Positions 1 through 5,371 of a stretch of 21,832 bases of DNA are shown here, piece after piece. The stretch is from positions 1 through 21,832 of the forward strand of contig DATGKW010000049.1 in the NCBI GenBank assembly GCA_035294465.1, in the 5' to 3' direction. The notes beneath the pieces are model-generated. The model did no database searches. It saw only the letters and a program-made list of their open reading frames with translations, and was not told where the DNA came from. The first letter of the stretch is position 1, and the number at the start of each line of letters is the position of its first letter. The stretch comes from Paraktedonobacter sp035294465 (GTDB lineage Bacteria; Chloroflexota; Ktedonobacteria; Ktedonobacterales; Ktedonobacteraceae). The position numbers were made by a program, and so were the translations under genes.

Positions 1-26
1 ATGCATAAGCACATACGTTACTCACC

Positions 27-206
27 ATTGAGTGTACCTATGTGCGGAGAGGATTTTCCTGAACAGGAAAGGAATCCAACCGGACGGCCTCCAGTCAGGG
101 ACCGGAAAGGAATCCGGGAGGCAGGTGTTTCCTCTTTAGCAGAGCAGGTGTTCTCGTATGGAGGAGGGCAGGTGTTTAGTGAAAAATGCTTGTAAACACT
201 TTTTCC
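27..206 (+). repeat. Left arm of a long imperfect inverted repeat
   Basis: Compared by eye with the reverse complement of 497-677, this stretch aligns almost without gaps. From 31 to 121 it matches 673 down to 583 with no indel, sharing blocks such as AGTGTACCT and TTCCTGAAC. It then keeps three GCAGGTGTT-type motifs and an AACACTTTT block at nearly the same spacing. Roughly two thirds of positions match. Bases 66-77 and 104-115 are also a perfect 12-bp direct repeat (GGAAAGGAATCC). Paired arms around a tRNA fragment suggest a recombination or replication site rather than a coding region. The short open frames here look like chance products of the repeat. Confidence 0.75.
121..177 (+). repeat. 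Three GCAGGTGTT direct repeats, 23-24 bp apart
   Basis: GCAGGTGTT occurs at 121, 144 and 168, a spacing of 23 then 24 bp, so all copies lie on nearly the same face of the helix. The same motif occurs in the opposite orientation on the other side of the tRNA fragment. Regularly phased short repeats next to a recombinase gene fit arm-type integrase sites. They also fit replication iterons. The sequence alone does not decide between them. Confidence 0.75.
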
Positions 207-225
207 ACGTTCGCTCATACCATCA

Positions 226-237
226 CGTATATATACG
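226..237. other. Perfect 12-bp AT-rich palindrome
   Basis: CGTATATATACG at 226-237 is a perfect palindrome between the left repeat arm and the tRNA fragment. It could be an accessory protein site or an easily melted segment in the proposed att or origin region. Nothing else points to its function. Confidence 0.5.
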
Positions 238-287
238 AGGGAGCCTGTAAAGCCTTTTCATAAGATTAATATGAGTTTTTGTGGAAA

Positions 288-334
288 CCTGCCTTCCAAG
301 CAGGCTGTCGCGGGTTCGAGTCCCGTCTCCCGCT
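288..334 (+). tRNA. tRNA-Gly(UCC), 3' half only
   Basis: The anticodon stem CCTGC/GCAGG (288-292/300-304) encloses the loop CTTCCAA with anticodon TCC at 295-297. A short variable loop follows, then the T-arm GCGGG-TTCGAGT-CCCGT (310-326), the acceptor 3' strand CTCCCGC (327-333) and discriminator T334. The matching 5' acceptor strand GCGGGAG and a D-arm are absent where they should lie (about 262-287). This is therefore a fragment from the anticodon stem to the 3' end, the part that tyrosine recombinases commonly use as attachment core. The antisense strand encodes the peptide GDGTRTRDSLLGRQ, a familiar artefact of translating across tRNA genes. Confidence 0.85.
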
Positions 335-445
335 TTTCCATCCAGGCCGTCGCTCTCGATGCCCTTCTCAGGCCACTTCAGCAGAGGTGAGCAGCGAAGA
401 CATCGGGAAACGACGGTCGGGGAGCTCATCACAAAGCCTCCAACG

Positions 446-583
446 AACACCTGCCCTCTTTTTTGGCAACCACCTGCCTCGGTATGTTCCGGCTGACAAA
501 AGTGTTCCCTTACATGTCGGTCCGTGAACACCTGCCTTTCCCAGTCTGTAACCACCTGCCTTGAGGAGAAGGCGAACACCTGC
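446..583 (-). repeat. Five inverted copies of the GCAGGTGTT motif
   Basis: On the plus strand AACACCTGC or AACCACCTGC occurs at 446-454, 468-477, 527-535, 550-559 and 575-583. Distances between their right ends are 23, 58, 24 and 24 bp. Two copies carry an extra C (GCAGGTGGTT when read on the minus strand). These copies face the three left-hand copies across the tRNA core. Two of them (446 and 468) lie inside the proposed right arm and have no left counterpart. Confidence 0.75.
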
Positions 584-677
584 TTCCTGGTTTCCTTCCA
601 GGCGCGCATCTGGTGGCCTTCCGCCTGGCTCCCTCTCCCGTTCAGGAACATCCTGTGCGCGCACAGGTACACTGATT
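497..677 (-). repeat. Right arm of the long imperfect inverted repeat
   Basis: This is the reverse-complement partner of 27-206 and it ends about 110 bp before the recombinase start. Shared landmarks, read on the minus strand, are AGTGTACCT (673-665), TTCCTGAAC, three GCAGGTG motifs and AACACTTTT (506-498). The divergence between arms argues for an old or functionally constrained repeat rather than a recent duplication. Confidence 0.7.
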
Positions 678-785
678 GCCGAGGATCACTGCATTCCTGC
701 TTCTCGCATGCCCACATGGTGTTCTGGCATCCGAGAACCCCTCCGCACGGGAACCGTGATGCTCAGGAAAGGAGATACTGTTCTT

Positions 786-1239
786 ATGGTTGTGAGACCA
801 TCCGCTCCTTCCGCCGCTGCGGCACTCACCGCAAAGCGGCCAGGAAGACGAAGCCAGAAGAAAGGCTCGCCTGCCACCGAAAACCGCGCCAGGGCACAGC
901 GCGCGAAGCTTGAGAAACAGGCAGAGCAACGGCTTGCACACGCTGCACAAGAACAGGCCGAAGCGAACACGGCCAGGAGGAAAACCGCTCGGCAAGATCG
1001 CGAGGCCCGACGGCGCAGCATTGAATCGCTCATCGACGCCTACCTCCAGGATCATATTGGTGGCAATCGCAGTGACAAAACCGTCGAGTGGCATCGCATC
1101 GCCCTTGGGTTCTTCCAACAGTTCCTGCAAGAGCAGTTAGCGATCAATGAGATTGATGAGGTTGAGGCCGAGGACATCAGCGCCTGGTTTACCCATCTCC
1201 GGAAAGTCCCGGGCGTACGGGGGAAGCTCCGCACCGAGC
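786..1239 (+). pseudogene. Truncated tyrosine recombinase/integrase (N-terminal part only)
   Basis: The frame gives about 150 residues: a basic, Ala/Arg/Gln-rich leader (about residues 15-80), then a SAM-like core-binding domain starting near SIESLIDAYLQDHIGG and running through DISAWFTHLRKVPG to KLRTERS. That is the usual N-terminal layout of phage and ICE integrases. The catalytic domain with its Arg-His-Arg-Tyr residues is missing, because the homology stops near 1239 where unrelated sequence begins. The ATG at 786 is preferred because AAAGGAG lies about 11 bp upstream; an in-frame ATG at 759 is possible. Such a protein could bind DNA but not recombine it. Its position beside a tRNA fragment and phased repeats supports its being the former integrase of that element. 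Confidence 0.7.
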
Positions 1240-1242
1240 GGT

Positions 1243-1515
1243 CAGGCGGTCCACAACGTGGCGCTGGGAAAGGAGAGTCTTGATCCAGAAATTCGTCAGC
1301 AATTGGCAGAGAACATCATCTCTACGCCATCTGTTACCTTACTGACTCAACGGGAAAAAGAAGCTCTGCAACTGCTGGCTCAAGGAAGACGGAATAGCGA
1401 AATCAGTCAACAGTTGCATATTTCGATCAAGACCGTAGAAACCCATCTGACCAGCTTGTATCAGAAATTAGGAGTGCAATCGCGAGCCGAAGCGATTTCT
1501 ACGGCGCAACAGCAA
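1243..1515 (+). pseudogene. 5'-truncated LuxR/NarL-type response-regulator tail
   Basis: From Q-A-V-H-N-V-A-L-G-K-E the reading frame matches the linker that follows a receiver domain. It then gives a complete LuxR-type HTH: LTQREKEALQLLAQG, NSEISQQLHISIKTVETHL, LYQKLGVQSRAEAI. The receiver domain with its phospho-Asp is absent. The upstream in-frame codons are an out-of-frame reading of the recombinase, so the gene has been cut and joined at about 1240. No RBS or start codon is obvious for the fragment itself. It is probably a relic; a DNA-binding-only product is conceivable if it were translated from an upstream start. Confidence 0.7.
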
Positions 1516-1659
1516 CGCAGTTTCGCGTGGATGACCCGTTTTCGTCACCTGGCTCGCGATTATGGACGCTGGCCGGAGACGCTGGCTGGTCTGCACCTGT
1601 TGGCTTTTGTTGTACTCATGCTTCATCGGTTTACTCTTTTGATAGATCATGCCTCATAA
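1516..1659 (+). mobile_element. IS5-like transposase C-terminal remnant
   Basis: About 47 codons starting at RSFAWMTRFRHLARDYGRWP and continuing to LAGLHLLAFVVLMLHRF match the conserved tail of IS5-superfamily transposases, where (V/E)R-(T/S)FAW-x-R-x-RRL-(A/S)-(K/R)DYE precedes a hydrophobic end. The frame is continuous with the preceding LuxR tail (junction near QQQ/RSFAW). The transposase lost everything upstream, including the DDE residues. The stop TAA is followed directly by GTTCACAAAAGC, a possible inner or terminal repeat of the IS, but no matching left end was found. Confidence 0.6.
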
Positions 1660-1693
1660 GTTCACAAAAGCATCCAGCGAGAGGCCGAGTCTC

Positions 1694-2332
1694 TCAACAT
1701 TCGATTCCCGCGGTAAGCTTCTGCGTTCTCAGTTCTGACAGTACAACCTGCTGGCGCAGAAGCGTCCCACTGATTAAAATATGGATGGCAGTGCCTAGCA
1801 GCCAGAGCCAGCAGAGAGCTCCGATAGCCAGTTGCCAGCCAACAACGACCACAAGGCGGCCAAGTGTAAAGTCCATTGGCACAAACAAAGGGACGATGAG
1901 CGCGGTCAGGCAAAAGACGAGTGCTGTCAAATAGCCATGCGCCCTCGCTTCAAAGATGGGTACAAGACCGAGAAAGTGTAAACCGAGCATAAATGTGATA
2001 ACTGGAATAGCCCAAAATGGATGACCAACGGCAGCACAGATGATCCGAGCAGCAAAGAAGCCAATGAAAGTCAATGCTAGCATGGCAAAATAGAGCCAGC
2101 GTTTGCCTCTCTCACCGAACAGTGTTGGCCCGTGCAGACCACTCACCCTTCTGGCGAACCAGATGCTCAGGCACAGGAGTGGAATGGCCGGGAGAGCGGG
2201 CAGCAGAAAAATGAATCGAGTAGCAATGTTGCCCAGGGAATTCATCATGAGAAATCCCCAGCCCCAGGTCATGATAACATATATAAAAAGGATAAAACGC
2301 ATACTGCGTAAGTAATGTACCTGTTTGTTCAT
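1694..2332 (-). CDS. Hypothetical polytopic membrane protein
   Basis: A 212-residue, very hydrophobic protein with about six membrane segments: residues 10-33, 38-59, 80-104, 106-128, 133-152 and 158-188. The short loops are basic (for example FARRVSG and GERGKRW). No transporter or enzyme motif was recognised. The start ATG at 2332 has AAGGATAG a few bases upstream and lies 12 bp after the MarR stop codon, so the two genes very likely share a transcript. Genes placed directly behind a MarR regulator are often the efflux or stress functions it controls. That is the best guess here, but no substrate can be named. Confidence 0.75.
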   Translation of the reverse strand: MNKQVHYLRSMRFILFIYVIMTWGWGFLMMNSLGNIATRFIFLLPALPAIPLLCLSIWFARRVSGLHGPTLFGERGKRWLYFAMLALTFIGFFAARIICAAVGHPFWAIPVITFMLGLHFLGLVPIFEARAHGYLTALVFCLTALIVPLFVPMDFTLGRLVVVVGWQLAIGALCWLWLLGTAIHILISGTLLRQQVVLSELRTQKLTAGIEC

Positions 2333-2344
2333 AGCTCTATCCTT

Positions 2345-2872
2345 TCATTCAAGCTCTCCCTCCTGGGCAGAAAGCAAACGCTCCAGTTCTTTGCTTTGCC
2401 AGTCGCGAACAGCGCGCAGTGTTTGCGCCGCCGTTTGCAGTTGCTTTACGGGCAGATCAATGACCATCGCACGCACAATTTTTACCTCTTGCTGTAAAAT
2501 CCCTCGTAAATATGCCTCACCTTTGGCTGTCAGGCGTAGCAGGCGAGAGCGTTTATGCGCAGCATTGTCAATAAATTCGACATACTTCTCTTCTGTAAGT
2601 TGATTGGCGAGGCGCTGGATATATTGACGCGAAACTGAGCGAGCATGGGCGAGTTGTGGCACCGTTTGCGCTCCATTGCGAAACAGTGCGATCAGGAGCG
2701 TACGACAGCCCAAAGAGAGTTCACCATGCCCATAAAGTCGTTCAATGAGCCGGTTTGATTGGTGATATAACGCCTCCACCTCATCGTAGACAGCTTGTAG
2801 TGCCTGTAATGCTTCCTGGCTGGATTGTGTATTCTTGAGTGGCCCCCATTCAGGGGCTGTTTGCCCATCCAT
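2345..2872 (-). CDS. MarR-family transcriptional regulator
   Basis: A 175-residue winged-helix regulator. After an N-terminal dimerisation helix (about residues 15-50) come the HTH region, L-S-L-G-C-R-T-L-L-I-A-L-F and T-V-P-Q-L-A-H-A-R-S-V-S-R-Q-Y-I-Q-R-L-A-N-Q-L, then a wing (YVEFIDNAAHKRSRLLRLT, then KGEAYL). C-terminal helices follow (residues about 115-175). ATG 2872 is chosen over an in-frame TTG at 2878; neither has a strong Shine-Dalgarno. The gene is preceded by a consensus promoter and a palindrome, which fits autorepression, and it is followed 12 bp later by the membrane protein. The ligand is unknown. Confidence 0.88.
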   Translation of the reverse strand: MDGQTAPEWGPLKNTQSSQEALQALQAVYDEVEALYHQSNRLIERLYGHGELSLGCRTLLIALFRNGAQTVPQLAHARSVSRQYIQRLANQLTEEKYVEFIDNAAHKRSRLLRLTAKGEAYLRGILQQEVKIVRAMVIDLPVKQLQTAAQTLRAVRDWQSKELERLLSAQEGELE

Positions 2873-2916
2873 GTGCAAATGATGTCTTCTCGTAAGTAAC
2901 TGCCGCTTGTTAGCAC

Positions 2917-2937
2917 AATGACAATCTAGTTGTCATT
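2917..2937. promoter_or_regulatory. Palindromic operator for the MarR unit
   Basis: AATGACAA and TTGTCATT are perfect 8-bp arms around a 5-bp spacer (TCTAG). The site begins about where transcription should start from the promoter at 2946-2974, so a bound dimer would block initiation or early elongation. Size and symmetry are usual for MarR dimers. Assignment to the adjacent regulator is inferred. Confidence 0.65.
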
Positions 2938-2945
2938 CTGCCTTC

Positions 2946-2974
2946 AGTATACGGAGGAGGCTCTTTCTTGTCAA
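2946..2974 (-). promoter_or_regulatory. Sigma-70-type promoter of marR-membrane protein unit
   Basis: Read on the minus strand: TTGACA (2974-2969), 17 bp, TATACT (2951-2946). The -35 is perfect and the -10 is one mismatch from consensus. The predicted start lies near 2939, leaving a leader of about 67 nt before ATG 2872. The operator palindrome is immediately downstream. Confidence 0.75.
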
Positions 2975-3368
2975 GAGCTTAGCACCGGCCATTCAGAGCT
3001 TTCCCATTCTCAAAAACGGGACGCTGAGCAGTAACACCGTACGTTTGGTGAACCTGCTAATCTGGCAATCATTGTGGTGGCGCGGGAAAGAATGGCGCAT
3101 ACATCAGGCTGAAGTCAGGTTAGCAACATGCGAGACACCGTGACAGAGCAGGAATCTCTTCTGCTTCACCAAATGGGCACATGAGCTAAGAAACTGTCCT
3201 AACCAGACAAGTTCATAGCGGAAAGGAGAGGGCCGCGAAAGCATGAGCCGGATGGCCCCCAACTGGATGGCGTCCCTGGTTGCCATAAAGCTTTTAAGCA
3301 CTCCGTATACGACGCAACAGACGCGAGACCAGTAACCCTCTCCCTGCCCATGTTGTCTCTCAGAAAAT
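2975..3368. other. Intergenic stretch, no recognisable gene
   Basis: I see no gene I can support here. The minus strand stays open for about 100 codons upstream of 3104 without a good start or RBS, and the peptide (for example QLGAIRLMLSRPSPFRYELV) was not recognised. The flanking transposase remnant suggests that part of this stretch is decayed IS sequence. Confidence 0.4.
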
Positions 3369-3407
3369 GCTTGAAAACCAGATGTTTGTCCGCCTGGGTT
3401 TTCAAGC
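3369..3407. repeat. 11-bp perfect inverted repeat with 17-nt loop
   Basis: GCTTGAAAACC (3369-3379) and GGTTTTCAAGC (3397-3407) are exact reverse complements, and the match extends imperfectly outward (AAAT versus GTTT). It lies directly 3' of the transposase remnant on the minus strand and is followed there by ATTTTCTGAGAGACAACATG. It could be an IS terminal or subterminal repeat or a hairpin. There is no U-run, so a standard terminator is unlikely. Confidence 0.55.
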
Positions 3408-3411
3408 GTTT

Positions 3412-3549
3412 CTATTTCTGAACTCCTCGCCGTAAGGCCTGTGCCTGCGCCGAACGCCAGCGTTCTGGATAGCGGCGTTGCAGTTCCCGGAAAGCCTCTG
3501 CTGCGGTGAGTTCTGGCCTCGCCTCAAGCCAATCTGTGGCCTCCCTCAT
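3412..3549 (-). pseudogene. Transposase C-terminal remnant
   Basis: About 45 codons read MREATDWLEARPELTAAEAF, then RELQRRYPERW and ALRRGV. This resembles the region in many DDE transposases that reads W-L-x-x-x-P-x-L-T-A-x-x-x-F-x-x-L-Q-x-x-Y-P-x-x-(F/W), followed by an LRTLQRRV-like segment. Most of the protein is missing and no functional start is visible. The assignment rests on this short motif only. The adjacent inverted repeat at 3369-3407 is consistent with an IS end. Confidence 0.4.
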
Positions 3550-3640
3550 CTCAGACTTCCTCCCCCTGCAACCAGGTTGGTCAGTGCGCAGGCTCGGAAG
3601 CAAGCGGTCGAAGCCGACCAATCTGTGCCCTGGCGCACCT

Positions 3641-4294
3641 TTACCCGGCAGAGGGGATCTCCCGCCTGGTCACATGGACGACTTCATACAGGTGGGAGTC
3701 CGCCTGACTGATGGCTCGAACCTGCTCAAAGAGGGGATCGGCCTGCCTGGAAACCGCCAGCCAGTCTTTGGCTTTTTGCCACTGAACATAGTGAAGGACC
3801 CGCTTCCCATCGAGACTGCGATGCAGTGTCGAGGAGATAAAGCCGGGCAGCGCTTCTAACGGCCTGCCTGACTCTTGCCACTGCTCAATGAGCTGGTGTT
3901 GCTTCTCTGGCTCCACGGGAAACACCGTGATCATGGTCGCCACCTCGGCAGTCTCTTCGAGCGTCACCAGCTTCGCCCCGCTGGCTGTGTTCTGGGACAC
4001 CACCTCATAGAGATGCGGGTCCGGCTGACTGATGGCAAAAGCCCAGGCAAAGAGCTGCTGCTGCTCGGCTGCGGGGGAGACAGTGAACCAGTCCTGGGCC
4101 GTCTGATACTGCGCATAGTTGATGACGCGCGTCCCATCGAGACTTCTGTGCAGAGCCGCAGCCACGAAACCGGGAACTGCGAAAAACCGCGGACCCTCTT
4201 TAAGCCAACCCTCGATGACCTGGTGTTGCTTCCCTGGCTCAACAGTAAACACATTGATCATAGGAACAACATTATTAGTGGGTAAGATCTTCAT
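3641..4294 (-). CDS. Tandem ABM-domain protein
   Basis: A 217-residue protein made of two copies of one ferredoxin-like domain of the antibiotic biosynthesis monooxygenase (ABM) superfamily: residues about 12-99 and 121-208. Matching landmarks are MINVFTVEPGKQHQVIEGW versus MITVFPVEPEKQHQLIEQW, PGF-(V/I)-x-(A/S)-x-LHRSLDG in both, and HLYEVV ending both. ABM domains usually dimerise; a tandem copy may form the dimer within one chain. Members act as small oxygenases of polyketide-like quinols, or in haem degradation, or have unknown roles. No substrate can be assigned. ATG 4294 is chosen because AAGGAGG lies about 9 bp upstream; the longer open frame has no RBS. It follows padR by about 100 bp and is probably in its regulon. 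Confidence 0.82.
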   Translation of the reverse strand: MKILPTNNVVPMINVFTVEPGKQHQVIEGWLKEGPRFFAVPGFVAAALHRSLDGTRVINYAQYQTAQDWFTVSPAAEQQQLFAWAFAISQPDPHLYEVVSQNTASGAKLVTLEETAEVATMITVFPVEPEKQHQLIEQWQESGRPLEALPGFISSTLHRSLDGKRVLHYVQWQKAKDWLAVSRQADPLFEQVRAISQADSHLYEVVHVTRREIPSAG

Positions 4295-4395
4295 AGCATA
4301 GTTCCTCCTTGCAAACATGGGACGGATGGGTCGCTCGCGGCGAACAAGAGAACGTCTGGTCACGCGCGCCCAGGTGCCGCCGTCCTCCCTTTCTT

Positions 4396-5064
4396 TTACA
4401 GAGTTCCCTCCGTTTTCTCTTCCAAGCGTTGGATGTGTTCGTCAATCCAGCGCATTTCGCCGTGGATGCTACTCCAGCGAAAGCTCATAATGCGCAGAAT
4501 ATGCGCCCGATGCTGTTCTGGGATGCGCGGGTGAGCCAGAACTCGCTGCTGGTCCCCGCTCAAATACAAGTCTTCGATCTGCAGGAAGTCTCGATACTGC
4601 CAGAGGACTGTGAGTTGCTGGGCAGCAGAAAGGGCGTCAAAATTATTGAGTTTGATGAGAAAGAGTTCACGATAGTCCGCAGAGTAGTCTCCCGGCTGTT
4701 GCATCAGTTCAGCGAACCGTTGTCTGCCAGCGGCGGTAATCGCATAGGGCTTGCGAGCTTTTCCGCTTGCCCCGGCTTGTTCATGCGAGTCTTCCGTCTG
4801 CTCATCAAGAGAGGTTACGAACCCATCGTGTTCAAGCTGGTGGATCAAGGGATAGATCATGCCCCAGCTAATCTGGCGGAATGGCCCCAGGAGGCGACTG
4901 AGGATCTCGCGGAGTTCATAGCCATGATACGGACCATCCATCAGTTCTCCCAGCACAAAGAGTTCATACATCAGGCGTTTGGGGGCACTACTTCCCTTCC
5001 CCGATTTCGGAGAAGAGAGAGGCTCCTCCCCGTCTGTTTGCGCCTCGTTGGCTTCATGATTCAC
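4396..5064 (-). CDS. PadR-family transcriptional regulator
   Basis: About 222 residues. After a polar leader (residues 1-30) comes the PadR winged helix: LMYELFVLGELMDGPYHGYE, the HTH L-R-E-I-L-S-R-L-L-G-P-F, then ISWGMIYPLIHQLEHDGFV. The wing is interrupted by an acidic loop (EQTEDSHEQAGASGKARKPY). A long helical C-terminal dimerisation domain follows (about residues 120-222). Start GTG 5064 is preferred because GAGGAAAG lies 7 nt upstream and the start falls just below a promoter and a 42-bp palindrome; ATG 4971 would delete part of the leader. PadR proteins are normally repressors relieved by phenolic or lipophilic ligands, which fits the ABM protein encoded next. Confidence 0.87.
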   Translation of the reverse strand: MNHEANEAQTDGEEPLSSPKSGKGSSAPKRLMYELFVLGELMDGPYHGYELREILSRLLGPFRQISWGMIYPLIHQLEHDGFVTSLDEQTEDSHEQAGASGKARKPYAITAAGRQRFAELMQQPGDYSADYRELFLIKLNNFDALSAAQQLTVLWQYRDFLQIEDLYLSGDQQRVLAHPRIPEQHRAHILRIMSFRWSSIHGEMRWIDEHIQRLEEKTEGTL

Positions 5065-5082
5065 GGACAGGCTTTCCTCATC

Positions 5083-5124
5083 TATATTTTTTTGATATAT
5101 TATGTAATATATCAGAAAAATATA
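5083..5124. promoter_or_regulatory. 42-bp palindrome, likely PadR operator
   Basis: Arms 5083-5102 and 5105-5124 are reverse complements over 20 bp with one mismatch (T5092 against G5115), separated only by TG. The core TGATATATTA-TG-TAATATATCA is strongly AT-rich. It covers the -10 and spacer of the padR promoter and ends about 20 bp before GTG 5064. PadR operators are usually AT-rich dyads, so autorepression is a good inference. Confidence 0.75.
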
Positions 5125-5132
5125 TCTGTCAA
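5104..5132 (-). promoter_or_regulatory. Promoter of padR-ABM unit
   Basis: On the minus strand a perfect TTGACA (5132-5127) is followed after 17 bp by TATTAC (5109-5104); ATATTA one base earlier is an alternative -10. The -10 lies in the centre of the palindrome. The predicted leader is about 30 nt. Confidence 0.6.
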
Positions 5133-5160
5133 GAGGCTCAATGGAGACGTATCCGCCTCT
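5132..5160 (-). terminator. Possible terminator hairpin of the carotenoid operon
   Basis: AGAGGC (5132-5137) and GCCTCT (5155-5160) pair, with an inner GGA/TCC pairing, directly after the stop of the last small gene (5166). Downstream on the minus strand is TTGACAGATATATTTTTCTG, so the U-rich tract is displaced from the stem by some 11 nt. The hairpin abuts the padR -35 element. This is moderate evidence only. Confidence 0.35.
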
Positions 5161-5165
5161 GCGTA

Positions 5166-5348
5166 TCAGATAGGAGAGGATAATGAGCAACACGCATCCT
5201 TTCGTTTTCCTCCGGGGATGCCGCTCACCAGGCCGGAGAGTCCAAAGCTGATTCCCTGCACCAAGAGATACAGAATCAAGCCATGATACCAGTGCCAGCG
5301 TACTCCGTTCCCCGTTGGGCCCGGCCTGTATATGGTCCTGATAGACAT
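5166..5348 (-). CDS. Small membrane peptide, last gene of the carotenoid operon
   Basis: A 60-residue peptide. A basic N-terminus (SIRTIYRPGPTGNGVRW) is followed by one membrane segment, about residues 24-45 (YHGLILYLLVQGISFGLSGL), and a short polar tail with two adjacent Cys (KRKDACCSLSSP). ATG 5348 has a textbook AAAGGAG 8 nt upstream and lies 23 bp beyond the crtI stop. A second ATG at 5375 overlaps that stop but lacks its own RBS. I do not recognise the family. Good ribosome signal, operon position and a single clean TM segment argue that it is real. A role as an accessory subunit or membrane anchor for the carotenoid enzymes is a guess. Confidence 0.55.
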   Translation of the reverse strand: MSIRTIYRPGPTGNGVRWHWYHGLILYLLVQGISFGLSGLVSGIPGGKRKDACCSLSSPI

Positions 5349-5371
5349 CGGTGTTGCTCCTTTCTTCCACC

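Noticed and set aside
1..195. Plus-strand 64-codon frame (and the 98-codon frame at 368-664, minus)
   Set aside because: The two peptides look alike only because both are read across the inverted repeat arms. Neither has a credible ribosome site.
223..717. Minus-strand frame of 164 codons containing GDGTRTRDSLLGRQ
   Set aside because: This peptide is the well-known artefact of translating the antisense strand of a tRNA gene. The rest of the frame runs through the repeat arm and has no RBS or family similarity.
1..1660. CRISPR array suggested by the regularly spaced GCAGGTGTT motifs
   Set aside because: The repeats are only 9-10 bp with 13-15-bp gaps and occur in both orientations. CRISPR repeats and spacers are longer and one-directional, and no cas gene is present.
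4309..5286. 325-codon plus-strand frame opposite padR
   Set aside because: It is the antisense shadow of the PadR gene and the small peptide gene, which have clear family motifs or ribosome sites.
5065..5370. N-terminal extension of the PadR frame up to 5370
   Set aside because: It would translate the promoter and the 42-bp palindrome and overlap the 60-aa peptide gene. GTG 5064 with a good RBS is more plausible.
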